Positions 26,158 to 35,372 are shown, counted from the first letter of the stretch. The stretch is DNA of 64,000 nt from Ancylobacter aquaticus (GCF_004339465.1 NZ_SMFY01000005.1:124001-188000); one strand, 5' to 3'. Made by a program: numbers and translations. The notes: a model not told the origin generated them from the sequence alone.

Positions 26158-27372
26158 TCACCGAAGGGCGGCGAGCCCGGCGTCGGGCAGCCGGTCCAGC
26201 ACGCGCATGATGCCGCGCAGCTCCGCCAGCCCCTTCATGCGCCCGGCGGCGGTATAGCCGGGATTGCAGACCTCGTCGGTGGCGAGGTCGGCCAACATGC
26301 GGTGTCCATGGTCGGGGCGCAGAACGATCTTCTCGCTCTCGCTCCGCCGCCGGTTCTCCGTCATCAGAACGGCGAGAACGGCCGGCATGTCGACATCGCC
26401 GTCGAGATGATCGGCTTCCTGGAAGCCGAGGTGATCCGCGTCGCGGCGCGTGGCGCGCAGATGGGTGAAGTGAATGCGGTCGGCGAATCGTTCGGCGATT
26501 ACCGCGAGGTCGTTATCGGCTCGCACGCCGAGGCTGCCGGTGCAGAAGCACAGGCCGTTGGCGGGCGAGGGCACGGCGGCGAACAGGGCGGCGAAGTCCG
26601 CCGCCGTCGAGGCCACGCGCGGAAGGCCGAACAACGGGCGCGGCGGATCGTCGGGATGGATTGTCAGCTTGACACCGAGCGCCTGCGCGACCGGGGCGAC
26701 GATCTCCAGGAAGGCGATCAGATTGGCCCGCAGCCGCGCGGCATCGATAGCGGCGTAGGCCTCGAGATACTCGCCGAATTCCTCGAGGCTCAGCCCCTTG
26801 GTGGTGCCGCCGGGAAGGCCGGCCAGCACGGTGCGGATCAGGGTTGCGACGTCGTCATCGCTGAGCGCATCGGCAACCTTGCGCGCCGCAGCCTGCTGGG
26901 CCTCATCATATTCGGCTGCCGCACCCCGCCGCTTGAGCACGTACAGGTCGAAGGCGGCGAAACGGTGCTGGTCGAAGCGCAGGGCCGTCGCGCCGTTCGC
27001 CAGCGGCCAGTCGAGGTCGGTGCGCGTCCAGTCCAGCACCGGCATGAAATTGTAGCAGATAACGCGCGGTCCGACCGCGGCCACGGCCTCGAGGCTGGCG
27101 ATCCAGGCATCAAGCGCGGCACGGGCGCCCGCACCCTCGCGCTTGATCTCGTCGGCGACGGGGATGCTTTCGACGACGGACCAGCGCAGGGGTGCGCGGT
27201 TGCCGGAATCGTCCTCGATGATGGCGCGCCGCGCCTCGACCTCGTCGCGGGCCCAGGCAACGCCCGGCGGCACCTGATGGAGGGCGGACACGATGTCGGT
27301 CGCACCCGCCTGCCGGGCATGGTCGAGCGTCACGGGATCGCTCGGACCAAACCAGCGCCAGCCCTGTCTCAT
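26158..27372 (-). CDS. uxuA: mannonate dehydratase
   Basis: 404 residues, normal for UxuA. It opens MRQGWRWFGPSDPVTLDHAR, matching the family start (WRWYGPNDPVSL), and continues QAGATDIVSALH with CYNFMPVLDWTRTDL. Metal-binding blocks are TIHPDDPPRPLFGLPRV (His-Asp), GLCFCTGSLG (Cys), HFTHLRATRR (His) and VLRPDHGHRM (Asp-His). It dehydrates D-mannonate to 2-keto-3-deoxygluconate. The ATG at 27372 is preferred because GGAGG lies 7 nt upstream; one at 27378 overlaps the uxuB stop. It is the last gene of uxuR-uxuB-uxuA. Confidence 0.92.
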   Translation of the reverse strand: MRQGWRWFGPSDPVTLDHARQAGATDIVSALHQVPPGVAWARDEVEARRAIIEDDSGNRAPLRWSVVESIPVADEIKREGAGARAALDAWIASLEAVAAVGPRVICYNFMPVLDWTRTDLDWPLANGATALRFDQHRFAAFDLYVLKRRGAAAEYDEAQQAAARKVADALSDDDVATLIRTVLAGLPGGTTKGLSLEEFGEYLEAYAAIDAARLRANLIAFLEIVAPVAQALGVKLTIHPDDPPRPLFGLPRVASTAADFAALFAAVPSPANGLCFCTGSLGVRADNDLAVIAERFADRIHFTHLRATRRDADHLGFQEADHLDGDVDMPAVLAVLMTENRRRSESEKIVLRPDHGHRMLADLATDEVCNPGYTAAGRMKGLAELRGIMRVLDRLPDAGLAALR

Positions 27373-27374
27373 CG

Positions 27375-28886
27375 TCATGCCTCCGGCTTGTAGTCGAATT
27401 GCGCAACGGCGCGTCCGGCGCCGATCCGGTAAAGGGTCGACAGCGCGTCGCGGACAGCGCCGGCGAGGCGCGGATCGGCCGCGAGGCCCGCATCGAAGAT
27501 CTCGCGCACGCCGAGCAGGCTCGGAACCAGCGCCTCCGGCGACGGCCCGGCCGCATCGGCGAGCGCGCGCAGGCGTCCGGCGAGGGGGTCGCGCACATCG
27601 ATCGGCCGGCCCTGCTCGTCGATGCCGCTCACGAAACGCATCCATGCCGCGAGCGCCAGCGCGAGGCGCGAGATCGGGGCGCCAACGGCAAGGCGGGCGT
27701 GGATGGTGGCCAGCCAGCGCTGGGGAATTTTCTGCGAGCCGTCCATGGCGATCTGCCATGTCCGGTGATGCAGCGCGGGATTGGCGAAGCGGCGGAGCAG
27801 CGCGGCCTTGTAGGCGGCAAGATCGGTCTGTGTGGGCACGTCCAGCGTCGGCGCGACCTCAATGTCCATGAGCCCGCGAATGAAGGCGGCAAAGCCTGGC
27901 GCGCCAATCGCCTGCGCCACCGTCTCGTGGCCGGCGAGATAGCCGAGATAGGCCAGCGCGGAGTGCGAGCCGTTCAGCAGGCGAAGCTTCATCGTTTCAT
28001 AGGGGGCCGCATCGGCGACAAGTTCGGCGCCCGCCTCCTCAAGGCGGGGACGGCCGCAGGTGAAGTCGTCCTCGATAACCCACTGCCGGAAAGGCTCCGT
28101 CACGACAGGCCAGGCATCGGCCACTCCAAGACGTGCATCCACGGCGTCGCGGTCGGCCTGCGTCGTCGCCGGGACGATACGATCGACCATCGTGCAGGGG
28201 AACGCCACCTCGTTCCCCACGAAATGACCGAGACCCGCGTCGCGAAGACCGGCCAGCCGGCTGGCGATGCGCCGGACGAGCTTGCCGTTGGCCGGGAGGT
28301 TGTCGCAGCAGAGCACGGTGAAGGGCGGGATGCCCGCCGCGCGGCGGCGTGCCAGCGCCTCGACCAGGAATCCGGGCGCGCTGCGCGGCAGGCCGGGCAT
28401 GGCGAGGTCATGGAGGATGTCGGGATGGTCCTCGCGCAAGTCGCCGGTCGCGGGATCATGGCAATAGCCCTTCTCCGTCACCGTCAACGAGACGATCCGC
28501 ACCTGCGGGGCACTCATCGCTTCGAGCAGGGCGGCCGGCGCTTCCGGCGCGACCAGCAGGCGCGATACCGAGCCGACGACCCGCGCGCGTTCGCCGTCCT
28601 CGTCGCGCTCGACCAGCGTGTAGAGCCCGTCCTGCGGCGCCAGGGCGTCACGCGTCTCGGGCGAGCGCAGGCTCGCGCCGAGAATGGCCCAGTCGCGTTC
28701 GCCGGCGATCATGCGGTCGTCGACGAAGGCCGCCTGATGCGCCCGGTGGAACGCCCCGATCCCCAGGTGAACGATGCCGATGCGCTGGCTGGCGCGATCA
28801 TAGGCGGGGCGCGCGGTGTCCGGTGCCAGCCTCCCCAGTGACGCCGCCGAAAGCCGCGGCAACGAGGACCTTGTCAGCGAAGTCAT
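27375..28886 (-). CDS. uxuB: fructuronate reductase (mannitol dehydrogenase family)
   Basis: 503 residues with the polyol-dehydrogenase Rossmann start IGIVHLGIGAFHRAHQAAFV near residue 35 and the family core VVTEPFRQWVIEDDF, then MKLRLLNGSHSALAYLGYL (catalytic Lys and Asn/His region). It reduces D-fructuronate to D-mannonate with NADH, directly feeding UxuA. Its start overlaps the stop of the upstream regulator (ATGA) and its stop overlaps or abuts uxuA, so the three genes form one coupled operon. Tagaturonate or mannitol as substrate is possible in this family, but the uxuA neighbour favours fructuronate. Confidence 0.88.
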   Translation of the reverse strand: MTSLTRSSLPRLSAASLGRLAPDTARPAYDRASQRIGIVHLGIGAFHRAHQAAFVDDRMIAGERDWAILGASLRSPETRDALAPQDGLYTLVERDEDGERARVVGSVSRLLVAPEAPAALLEAMSAPQVRIVSLTVTEKGYCHDPATGDLREDHPDILHDLAMPGLPRSAPGFLVEALARRRAAGIPPFTVLCCDNLPANGKLVRRIASRLAGLRDAGLGHFVGNEVAFPCTMVDRIVPATTQADRDAVDARLGVADAWPVVTEPFRQWVIEDDFTCGRPRLEEAGAELVADAAPYETMKLRLLNGSHSALAYLGYLAGHETVAQAIGAPGFAAFIRGLMDIEVAPTLDVPTQTDLAAYKAALLRRFANPALHHRTWQIAMDGSQKIPQRWLATIHARLAVGAPISRLALALAAWMRFVSGIDEQGRPIDVRDPLAGRLRALADAAGPSPEALVPSLLGVREIFDAGLAADPRLAGAVRDALSTLYRIGAGRAVAQFDYKPEA

Positions 28887-29689
28887 CGCGCGGACCTGTC
28901 CTTGCTCCGCACGGCGCGAAGCGGCACTGCGGCCGGCTCACCCTCCGAGGTGGTACGCACATCGGCGTCGAAATACTCGGGACGTGCGCGCAGCAGTTCG
29001 TCCAGGCCGGGCAGCACGTTGCCGAGGTGCTCCGCCATCGCCCGGTCAGCGGTGTCGGGATCGCGCGCGCCGAGGCCGGCGAGGATCGCGCGGTGCTCGG
29101 CCATCACCATTTCGCGGCGGCCGGAGATCGGTAGGTGAAGCACGCGGCAGCGATCGATCTGAACTTTCTCCTGCCGTGCCACCCGCCAGAGGTTCGGATG
29201 TCCGGACAGGATGGCGATGCGCCGGTGGAACTCCTCGTCTTCCGCGTGGAAGCCGGCCCAGTCGCTGGCCTGCTCGCTGGCCTGCTGACGGTCGAGGATG
29301 AGACGAAGCTCCGAGATGTCGGCATCCGTCACCTTCGCGGCAGCGTGGCGAACCGCCACGCGTTCCAGCGCCTCGCGGATCACCATGCCGTCACGCAGGG
29401 CCTCGACGCTGATATGGGACACGAAGGTGCCGCGCTGGGGGAAGATGTCGATCAGCCGCTCGTCGGCAAGGCGCAGCAGCGCCTCGCGTACCGGCGTACG
29501 GCTGACGCCGTAGCGCTCGGCGAGTTCCTTCTCCGACACAGAGGCGCCCGGCGGCATCTCGCCGCCAACGATGCGGTCGCGCAGCAGTTCATAGATGCGC
29601 GCCGAAGCCGGAATGGCCCGCATGGCGGCTCGGGGAATCGGGGATGAGGAGAGCCGCGGCTCTGGACTCTTCGTAGTTGGCATGTTCAC
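28883..29689 (-). CDS. GntR-family (FCD/FadR subfamily) regulator, UxuR-like
   Basis: 268 residues. The wHTH is at about 27-93 (IYELLRDRIVGGEMPPGASV, then SEKELAERYGVSRTPVREAL and FVSHISVE). The all-helical FCD effector domain follows with metal-binding candidates D and H residues (HAEDEEFHRRIAILSGHPNL; MVMAEHRAILAGL; AMAEHLGNVLPGL). It is the first gene of the uxu operon and is divergent from altronate dehydratase across a 45-bp gap holding a perfect palindrome. It is probably the local repressor released by a uronate or mannonate-type effector. Confidence 0.88.
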   Translation of the reverse strand: MNMPTTKSPEPRLSSSPIPRAAMRAIPASARIYELLRDRIVGGEMPPGASVSEKELAERYGVSRTPVREALLRLADERLIDIFPQRGTFVSHISVEALRDGMVIREALERVAVRHAAAKVTDADISELRLILDRQQASEQASDWAGFHAEDEEFHRRIAILSGHPNLWRVARQEKVQIDRCRVLHLPISGRREMVMAEHRAILAGLGARDPDTADRAMAEHLGNVLPGLDELLRARPEYFDADVRTTSEGEPAAVPLRAVRSKDRSAR

Positions 29690-29690
29690 A

Positions 29691-29702
29691 CTAATATATT
29701 AG
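29691..29702. promoter_or_regulatory. palindromic operator between uxuR and uxaA
   Basis: Perfect 12-bp palindrome CTAATATATTAG in the 45-bp gap between divergent genes, embedded in AT-rich sequence. FadR-type GntR proteins bind short palindromes of this size. Position and symmetry make it the best candidate site for the adjacent regulator; it would also overlap the promoters. Confidence 0.55.
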
Positions 29703-29734
29703 CATATCACAGAAGGCAAACCGATCGGCAGGCG

Positions 29735-31273
29735 ATGAGCGACCTATCCCTATCCTCATTTCGGGCAGAGCCGCGCATCCTTCGGCTCGACGGATCTGAC
29801 AATCTCGTCGTCGCGTTGGACGCAATCCAGCCCGGCGACCGCGCGAGCGGGGTCCTTGCCTGCGACAAGATTCCTCGCGGGCACAAGATGGCCCTATGCC
29901 GGATTGGTATCGGCGAGCCGATCATAAAGTTCGGACAGCCGATCGGTCTGGCGAGCGCCGACATCGCGCCCGGCGAATGGGTCCACGTCCACAATGTGAG
30001 CGCGACCGTTCTGTCCCGTGCCGATTTGGGCACGAACCCTTTTGCAGTCGACCAGCCCATTTTCGACGTACCGTCGACCTTTCAGGGCTATCGTCGCAGC
30101 GACGGGCGTACGGGCACGCGCAACTACATCGGCATTCTCACCTCGGTGAACTGCGCCGCCTCCGTCGCCCGGTTTGCCGCAGATGCGATCATCCGGTCGG
30201 GAGTGCTGGAAGCCTACCCGAACATCGACGGCGTGGTGCCGATCATTCACGGCACGGGCTGCGGCCTCGCCGAGCGGGGCGAAGGCTACGAGGTCCTGCG
30301 CCGGACGCAGTGGGGCTATGCCTGCCATCCCAATTTCGCCGCCGTGGTGATGGTCGGCCTCGGCTGCGAGGTGCTGCAGATCGCCCGGATGAAGAAGGAA
30401 TGCGGGGTCGAGGAAAGCGATGGCTTCCGGACGCTGACCATCCAGGAGACCGGTGGCACGCGCCGCACCGTGGACCAGATCGCGGGCACCATCCGCGAGA
30501 TGCTGCCGCGCGCGGCCTCCGCACGGCGCGAGACCCGCCCGGCCAGCGAACTCGTGCTTGGCCTGCAATGCGGCGGCTCCGACGGTTACTCCGCCCTCAC
30601 GGCCAATCCGGCGCTCGGCTTCGCCTCGGACCTGCTGGTGCGCGACGGGGGGACTTCAATCCTTTCCGAAACTCCGGAGATTTACGGCGCCGAGCACCTG
30701 CTGGTGCGTCGCGCCTCTCCCGGCGTCGGTGACCGGCTGATGGAGCGGCTGCGCTGGTGGGAGGACTATACCGCGCGCAACGGCGCCGAGATGAACAACA
30801 ACCCATCTCCCGGCAACAAGGCCGGGGGGCTCACCACCATACTGGAGAAGTCGCTCGGTGCCGTCGCGAAAAGCGGCCAGGCCGCGCTCCGGGCGGTCTA
30901 TGAATATGCCGAGCCGGTGCGCACGCACGGCCTCGTGTTCATGGACACGCCCGGCTTCGATCCGGTCTCGGCCACCGGCCAGGTCGCTGGCGGAGCCAAC
31001 CTCATCTGCTTCACGACAGGGCGGGGTTCGGCATTTGGCTGCAAGCCGGTGCCTTCGCTGAAGCTTGCCACCAATAGCGAGATGTACCACCGCATGACCG
31101 ACGACATGGATATCAACTGCGGTGAGATACTCGAGGGCGTCTCGCTTGAAGCCAAGGGCCGCGAGATATTCGACACCCTTCTGCGCGTGGCATCGGGCGA
31201 GCGCACCAAGTCGGAGCAGCTCGGCTATGGCGACGCCGAGTTCGTCCCCTGGCAGATCGGCGCGGTGATGTAA
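29735..31273 (+). CDS. uxaA: altronate dehydratase (UxaA-family hydro-lyase)
   Basis: 512 residues, a full fusion of an N-terminal SAF domain (residues 1-95, ILRLDGSDNLVVALDAIQPG) with the large C-terminal dehydratase domain. Typical blocks: GYRRSDGRTGTRNYIGIL, PIIHGTGCGLAERGEGY, NFAAVVMVGLGCEVLQIA, LVLGLQCGGSDGYSALTANP, NNPSPGNKAGGLTTILEKS and FMDTPGFDPVSATG. It converts D-altronate to 2-keto-3-deoxygluconate, meeting the UxuA product. Galactarate dehydratases share the architecture, so the substrate could also be an aldarate; the uxu neighbours favour altronate. Confidence 0.88.
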   Translation: MSDLSLSSFRAEPRILRLDGSDNLVVALDAIQPGDRASGVLACDKIPRGHKMALCRIGIGEPIIKFGQPIGLASADIAPGEWVHVHNVSATVLSRADLGTNPFAVDQPIFDVPSTFQGYRRSDGRTGTRNYIGILTSVNCAASVARFAADAIIRSGVLEAYPNIDGVVPIIHGTGCGLAERGEGYEVLRRTQWGYACHPNFAAVVMVGLGCEVLQIARMKKECGVEESDGFRTLTIQETGGTRRTVDQIAGTIREMLPRAASARRETRPASELVLGLQCGGSDGYSALTANPALGFASDLLVRDGGTSILSETPEIYGAEHLLVRRASPGVGDRLMERLRWWEDYTARNGAEMNNNPSPGNKAGGLTTILEKSLGAVAKSGQAALRAVYEYAEPVRTHGLVFMDTPGFDPVSATGQVAGGANLICFTTGRGSAFGCKPVPSLKLATNSEMYHRMTDDMDINCGEILEGVSLEAKGREIFDTLLRVASGERTKSEQLGYGDAEFVPWQIGAVM

Positions 31274-31298
31274 GCCAAGTCAGCGTAGAAGCCGCCCG

Positions 31299-32492
31299 AT
31301 GACCGTCCCTTTCGCTTCTGCGCAACCCGTGGATCTTTCGGCATGGCTGAAGGACCGGTTCATTCCTCGCTGGGTCGAGCGCAGCTGCCGGCCGGGACTT
31401 CGCGGATATGTGGAGGAAATCCACGCGACTGAGCCATGGCAAATCCTGCCGGGCGAACACACCACCATGGTGACCGGACGGCTCGTTTACACGTTCAGCA
31501 TGGCCTATCAGTTCGACGCTTCGCCGAAAACGCTGCGTGGCGCCGAGCATGGGCTCGCCTTTCTCCTCGACACCTGTCGTTTGCCTTCAGGGCATTTTGC
31601 GCATCGCGTGGACAGGGACGGGCGTGTCAGCGATCCGCGCGGCGATCTCTATGATATCGCCTTTGTCCTTCTGGCGCTTGGCGGGTACGCCGCGGCGACC
31701 GGCAGGACGGAAGTGCTTGCGGTTGCCGAAGAGATCGCGGCGCGTCTCGACGGGGACTGGTTCGACCCCCTGGGAGGCTATCTCGATCCTGCGGGGGCCG
31801 GCCACTTTCGCCTGCAATACCCCCAGATGCACCTGTTCGAAGCCTACCAAATGCTTGCCGCTGTCGATCCGGACGGTGGATGGCTTGGGCGCGCCGAACG
31901 GATCGTCGATCTGGCGGCGCGCCTCGTGGACGAACAGGGTGCGATCGATGAGTGGTTTGGTCCGCGATGGGAGGCCCTCGCGCCCGAAAGGCGGAAGAGG
32001 GAGATTGGCCATCATTTTGAATGGGCCTGGCTTCTCTTCATCTATGCCACGAAAACCGGCTCGAAACGCGCGCTCCACTTGGCATGGCGCCTTTTCAACT
32101 TCGGCCTCGAGGCAGCCGGCATTCCTTCGGCAGGACTGACCCAGACCATCCCGAACTCTATCGACGCCTGGGGTAATGTGACCTCGGCCTCTCGACCGCT
32201 CTGGCCTACGGTCGAGCTGGCAAAGGCGTCCCTTGCGGCCGCGACCCTGGACGAGAACGCCACTTACCGCGCCCTGGCAATGCGAAGCTTAGCGATTGTC
32301 TTGTCGCAAATTAATCAGGATAACGATTTGTGGGTAAATGAGATAAATTCCAATGATTTATATTCGTATTTATCTGTCCCTCTGAGAACCATATATCATA
32401 TAATGCCCTGCTTCATCTTTTTCGCAAACAGTCAATATGTCGGAAATGATCTAGGCAAATCGAACATTCTCCAACCATTCCGAAACCGATGA
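31299..32492 (+). CDS. AGE-family sugar epimerase/isomerase
   Basis: 397 residues forming an alpha6/alpha6-barrel. Conserved blocks: GRLVYTFSMAY (Arg near the substrate), DLYDIAFVLLALGGYAAATG, FRLQYPQMHLFEAYQML (the N-x-H-like active-site helix) and IGHHFEWAWLLFIYATKTG (catalytic His on the GHxxEWAWLL motif). The family interconverts mannose/fructose or epimerises N-acylglucosamine and cellobiose. It follows altronate dehydratase by 25 bp, so it is probably co-expressed. The last about 70 codons become AT-rich, unlike the rest, although the protein still aligns with the family (LRTIYHIMPCFIFF). Confidence 0.78.
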   Translation: MTVPFASAQPVDLSAWLKDRFIPRWVERSCRPGLRGYVEEIHATEPWQILPGEHTTMVTGRLVYTFSMAYQFDASPKTLRGAEHGLAFLLDTCRLPSGHFAHRVDRDGRVSDPRGDLYDIAFVLLALGGYAAATGRTEVLAVAEEIAARLDGDWFDPLGGYLDPAGAGHFRLQYPQMHLFEAYQMLAAVDPDGGWLGRAERIVDLAARLVDEQGAIDEWFGPRWEALAPERRKREIGHHFEWAWLLFIYATKTGSKRALHLAWRLFNFGLEAAGIPSAGLTQTIPNSIDAWGNVTSASRPLWPTVELAKASLAAATLDENATYRALAMRSLAIVLSQINQDNDLWVNEINSNDLYSYLSVPLRTIYHIMPCFIFFANSQYVGNDLGKSNILQPFRNR

Positions 32493-32628
32493 GGCGCCTA
32501 TGCGAATAAAGTACACGAGTTGCGCATGTATTGGAGATATCTACTAATTGGAGCACGTTTCGACTTGACTGAATCGACTTGAGATTCCCAAATCGGTTTG
32601 AACTGGCTCGGGCTGGAGGCCGGCAGGC

Positions 32629-32760
32629 ATGTCAAAAGCTCTGTCAGTGGATCTTCGTGTTCGGGTGTTGGCGGCGGTTGCGGCGGATTTGACGCACCGC
32701 TAGGCCTGGGTGCGGTTCGGTGTGAGTGCGGCGCGCGTCGTCGGCGTTGTCCCCTGTCAG
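32629..32760 (+). pseudogene. IS630-family transposase N-terminal remnant
   Basis: MSKALSVDLRVRVLAAVAAD, a stop (TAG at 32701) and then WVRFGVSAARVVGV: the HTH start of IS630/Tc1-type transposases (SxDLRxRVVAAV...RFGVSxAS). Stop plus loss of the DDE domain means a dead fragment. Confidence 0.55.
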
Positions 32761-32844
32761 TGTGATTTACTTGGGCGGCAGCGCGGCCCTACATTGCATG
32801 GCGAGGTTGTTCAAAGAGCCGGATTCAAAAATTCACAGGGGTTT

Positions 32845-33200
32845 GCAATGTCTTGCGATGCGGCGTGTGAGCATGCGGATGCTGGCGATGTGAGCGAAGG
32901 CGGTGGCAGCGGCCGAGCCATGCAAATGTCCGCTCAACCAACCAGCGGCGGGGCAGGGCGACGAAGCCCTTGGCCGTGTCGGAGCGTTTGACGATCTCGA
33001 TGGTCCGACGACCGTGGCCGCCATCTCGATCCTGAATATTGGCCCGGTGGACCCGCACGAAGATCAGGAAGCGAGCGTATCGGTGATGAGGTCGCGCTTG
33101 CGCCCTTTGATCTTCTTGCCCGCGTCATATCCGCAAACCCCGCCGCTTTCGATGGCGCCGCTAACGCTGTCGCTGGACTGGCAGGTATGGGCTGTGCGCG
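32845..33200 (-). pseudogene. IS5-family transposase C-terminal remnant
   Basis: On the minus strand YDAGKKIKGRKRDLITDTLA, then in another frame IFVRVHRANIQDRDGGHGRR and [20 protein letters not shown]. These are IS5-group motifs including the catalytic-glutamate block RRWxVERTFAWL. A frameshift lies near 33075, and the N-terminal half is absent. Confidence 0.7.
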
Positions 33201-33239
33201 AATGCGGCGATCGGCATTGGCGCGCCACGGGAGAGTGAT

Positions 33240-33455
33240 TTGCTACTCAACAAGGATCACGAACCCTTGCGCTTTGGCTTCCTTCTGGCGCCGCGCTTCT
33301 CGATGATGAGCCTGAGTTCCGCAATCGAACCAATCCGCGTTGCCAACCGGCTTCTTGGCCGCAAAGCCTTCGATTGGTGCACATGCAGCACGGACGGCCA
33401 GCCCGTGATGGCGTCGAATGATCTGGTTCTTGAGGCCGGGGCGGTTCCCGCATTT
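33240..33455 (+). pseudogene. GlxA/AraC-type regulator fragment (DJ-1/PfpI N-terminus)
   Basis: Starts TTG after GGGAGAG and reads RFGFLLAPRFSMMSLSSAIE, then PIRVANRLLGRKAFDWCTCS, then DGQPVMASNDLVLEAGAVP: the N-terminal amidase-like domain of GlxA/GbdR-type AraC regulators, often linked to carnitine or glycine-betaine genes. It is cut after about 72 codons, where IS5 sequence begins; the AraC DNA-binding domain is missing. Confidence 0.65.
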
Positions 33456-33479
33456 ACTCGAGGTTGCCTATGACGGCGT

Positions 33480-34044
33480 CGTCCGGCGGCTACTGTTCCG
33501 AACGATCCACGATGTCGCGCTGATGCTTGATCGCGATCGCAAAAGCCGGGAGCAGTTCCCGAGCGCGGCAGTGGTCGACAGCCAGTCGATCAAGGCGTCA
33601 ACGGCGGAAAAGGGGGGCTTTGACGCCGGCAAGAAGGTCGTCGGCCGCAAGCGCCACATTGCCGCCGATACCGATGGGTGGCTGCTCATGGTCAACCTAA
33701 CCGCCGCCGATATCTCCGACAGCGCCGGCGCCCAGGCTATCGTCGCGGCCATCCGCAAGCTCTGGCCCTGGCTCAAGCGCCCGTTCGCTGATTGCGCCTA
33801 CGATCGCACCCGCCTCATGGATGCTGTCGGGTACCGTGACTTCGTCCTTGAGATCGTGCGCCGCACCAACAAGGAACCCGGCTTCAAGGTGCTGGCAAGG
33901 CGATGGCTGGTTGAGCGCACCTTCGGCTGGATGACCCATTGGAAGCGCCTCGTCCGCGACTACAAGCAGCGCCTCGATGTCTCCGAGGCCATGATCCACG
34001 TCGCCCCCGTAAGCCTCATACCCCGACGTATCGTCAATCCGTGA
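33480..34044 (+). pseudogene. IS5-family transposase, N-terminally truncated
   Basis: About 188 codons: [20 protein letters not shown] (first catalytic Asp), [32 protein letters not shown] (second Asp region) and [20 protein letters not shown] (Glu). All three catalytic positions are visible, but the N-terminal DNA-binding third is replaced by unrelated sequence joined to the GlxA fragment, so a full transposase is not encoded. Confidence 0.7.
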
Positions 34045-34192
34045 TCATTCTAAAACGGTCCCTGAGCGGCCTAATCCATAAGAGGATCACTCAAGGCATG
34101 GGGTCAAGCTCAAATGAGCGTTATAATTTTTTGCTAATATTGCTTCTCTGCACAATGATGTTAAATACATGCTCCGTTTTTGGAGAAAATAT

Positions 34193-34663
34193 ATGTCCGA
34201 AGATATTGATACAAATGCCGCTCTCATGGAGCTCACCGCTGGCGTGGTTTCTGCTTTTGTCGGCAATAACTCAGTTCCCGCCAATGAGCTGCCCGCGCTA
34301 ATTGCCAGCGTGCACAGCGCCTTGCTTTCTGTTGGGCAGCTATCGGTTGCCCCGCCCGTTGAAATCGAGCAGAAGCCCGCCGTGCCGATCAAGAAGTCGG
34401 TGACGCCTGATTTCATCATCTGCTTGGAAGACGGCCTCAAGTTCAAGTCGCTGAAGCGCCATTTGCGCACCAAGTACGCCCTGACGCCGGAGGACTATCG
34501 CGCCAAATGGGGTCTACCCAACGACTATCCGATGGTGGCACCGAGCTACGCCGAAGCGCGGTCCAACCTTGCCAAGAAGATGGGCTTGGGTCAGCAGCGC
34601 AAGAAGCCAGTCGTGCCGGCCCCGAAGCCCCGCGGTCGCGCCCCGAAGGCTGCTGCCGCCTGA
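34193..34663 (+). CDS. MucR/Ros-family zinc-finger regulator
   Basis: 156 residues. The MucR family core is clear: [20 protein letters not shown] followed by [20 protein letters not shown] and [19 protein letters not shown]. The zinc site differs slightly from Ros (C-x2-C replaced; Cys in IICLEDG and His in KRHL are kept), as is usual in MucR. Ends with a basic AT-hook-like tail ([18 protein letters not shown]). The ATG at 34193 has TGGAGA upstream and an AT-rich leader, typical of autoregulated mucR. MucR proteins silence AT-rich or horizontally acquired DNA and control exopolysaccharide and motility genes; this extra copy sits within mobile DNA. Confidence 0.88.
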   Translation: MSEDIDTNAALMELTAGVVSAFVGNNSVPANELPALIASVHSALLSVGQLSVAPPVEIEQKPAVPIKKSVTPDFIICLEDGLKFKSLKRHLRTKYALTPEDYRAKWGLPNDYPMVAPSYAEARSNLAKKMGLGQQRKKPVVPAPKPRGRAPKAAAA

Positions 34664-34675
34664 GCGGCCCGTAAT

Positions 34676-34711
34676 GGCAGGCTCCACGGGGCCTGCCTCT
34701 TATCTGTTTTT
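34676..34711 (+). terminator. rho-independent terminator after mucR
   Basis: 7-bp stem GGCAGGC / GCCTGCC with an 8-nt loop, 13 bp after the mucR stop, followed by a T-rich tract ending TTTTT. It makes mucR a single-gene transcript. Confidence 0.75.
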
Positions 34712-34915
34712 AGCTGCCGGCCTGGTCGGCATCAGTGCATGACTATAGCGCGACAATCACGATCAGCCGCAGCGATTGAGCCAGACTCATGAGTTCGGCG
34801 CGGGAGCGCATGCCGAAGTGGAGGTGGCGATGGTCTTTTCAACGCCTTGATGGGCAATAGCGGCGGCACCTCGCGCTCGGTCGAGGTGAGCAGCGCACGA
34901 CGCTATGTGATTGAC
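34712..34915. other. remnants between mucR and MITE copy 1
   Basis: Contains the motif TATAGCGCGACAATC (34743), also found at the IS21 relic at 4405 and, imperfectly and inverted, near 36285. On the minus strand a short stretch reads LHFGMRSRAELMSLAQSLRL, possibly the end of a LuxR-type protein. On the plus strand GNSGGTSRSVEVSSARRYVI ends in a stop inside the MITE terminus. Neither fragment can be assigned firmly. Confidence 0.35.
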
Positions 34916-35100
34916 GATGAATAAGTGCGGAATTCGGACCCCGGCTGTAAACCTCCTAACTCCTTAATTTAATAAATAAAATACCGACCCAACCGGGTCC
35001 CAACCAACGCCGATCGGAACCTTGGGCGTCATGAGATCTCGAAAAAATTCGACGTATTAAAAGCCATCTGTGGCGGGGCCCGCTTGGGCGCCTATTCACA
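34916..35100. repeat. MITE-like inverted-repeat element, copy 1 (185 bp)
   Basis: AT-richer than its surroundings and alignable over its length with 36287-36473. Left end GATGAATAAGTGCGGAA; right end read inward TGTGAATAGGCGCCCAA. Shared internal blocks with copy 2 include CGCCGATCG and GCCATCTGTGGCGGGG. It contains no reading frame. It abuts a phage tail-gene fragment whose frame is cut at the element's terminus. Confidence 0.65.
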
Positions 35101-35340
35101 GTCAGCGTGTCGAAGGCGGCGTCACGGTCTGTCCCCTGCACGACCGCCTCGATCTCGGCCTGGTGCTGATATTGGTAGCGCAGCGGCGACAGCGTGACCT
35201 CGTGCCTCGCCGTCGCGCAGGATCCGCAGGCCATCGGCCGGGATGCGCCCGGGTAGCGACCGCCGCGCAGGACGGTGGCGGGCAGCCGCTGCAAGTCGTG
35301 TGTGCAGCGCCGTGTGGATGGTTTCCCGTAGGGTTGGCAT
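35101..35340 (-). pseudogene. phage-type gene fragment
   Basis: Begins MPTLRETIHTALHTRL and, after a frame change, continues LQRLPATVLRGG ... EVTLSPLRYQYQHQAEIEAV then VQGTDRDAAFDTLTV, matching small structural genes of alphaproteobacterial prophages (hypothetical, sometimes mis-named acyl-CoA transferase). At least one frameshift is present, and the 3' end is cut by MITE copy 1 at 35100. Confidence 0.5.
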
Positions 35341-35372
35341 GATGATCCCGGTTCTCCAGGACCGACCCGGTT

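Noticed and set aside
33240..34044. A GlxA-IS5 fusion protein
   Set aside because: The two parts are in different frames and the junction has stops; two independent fragments.
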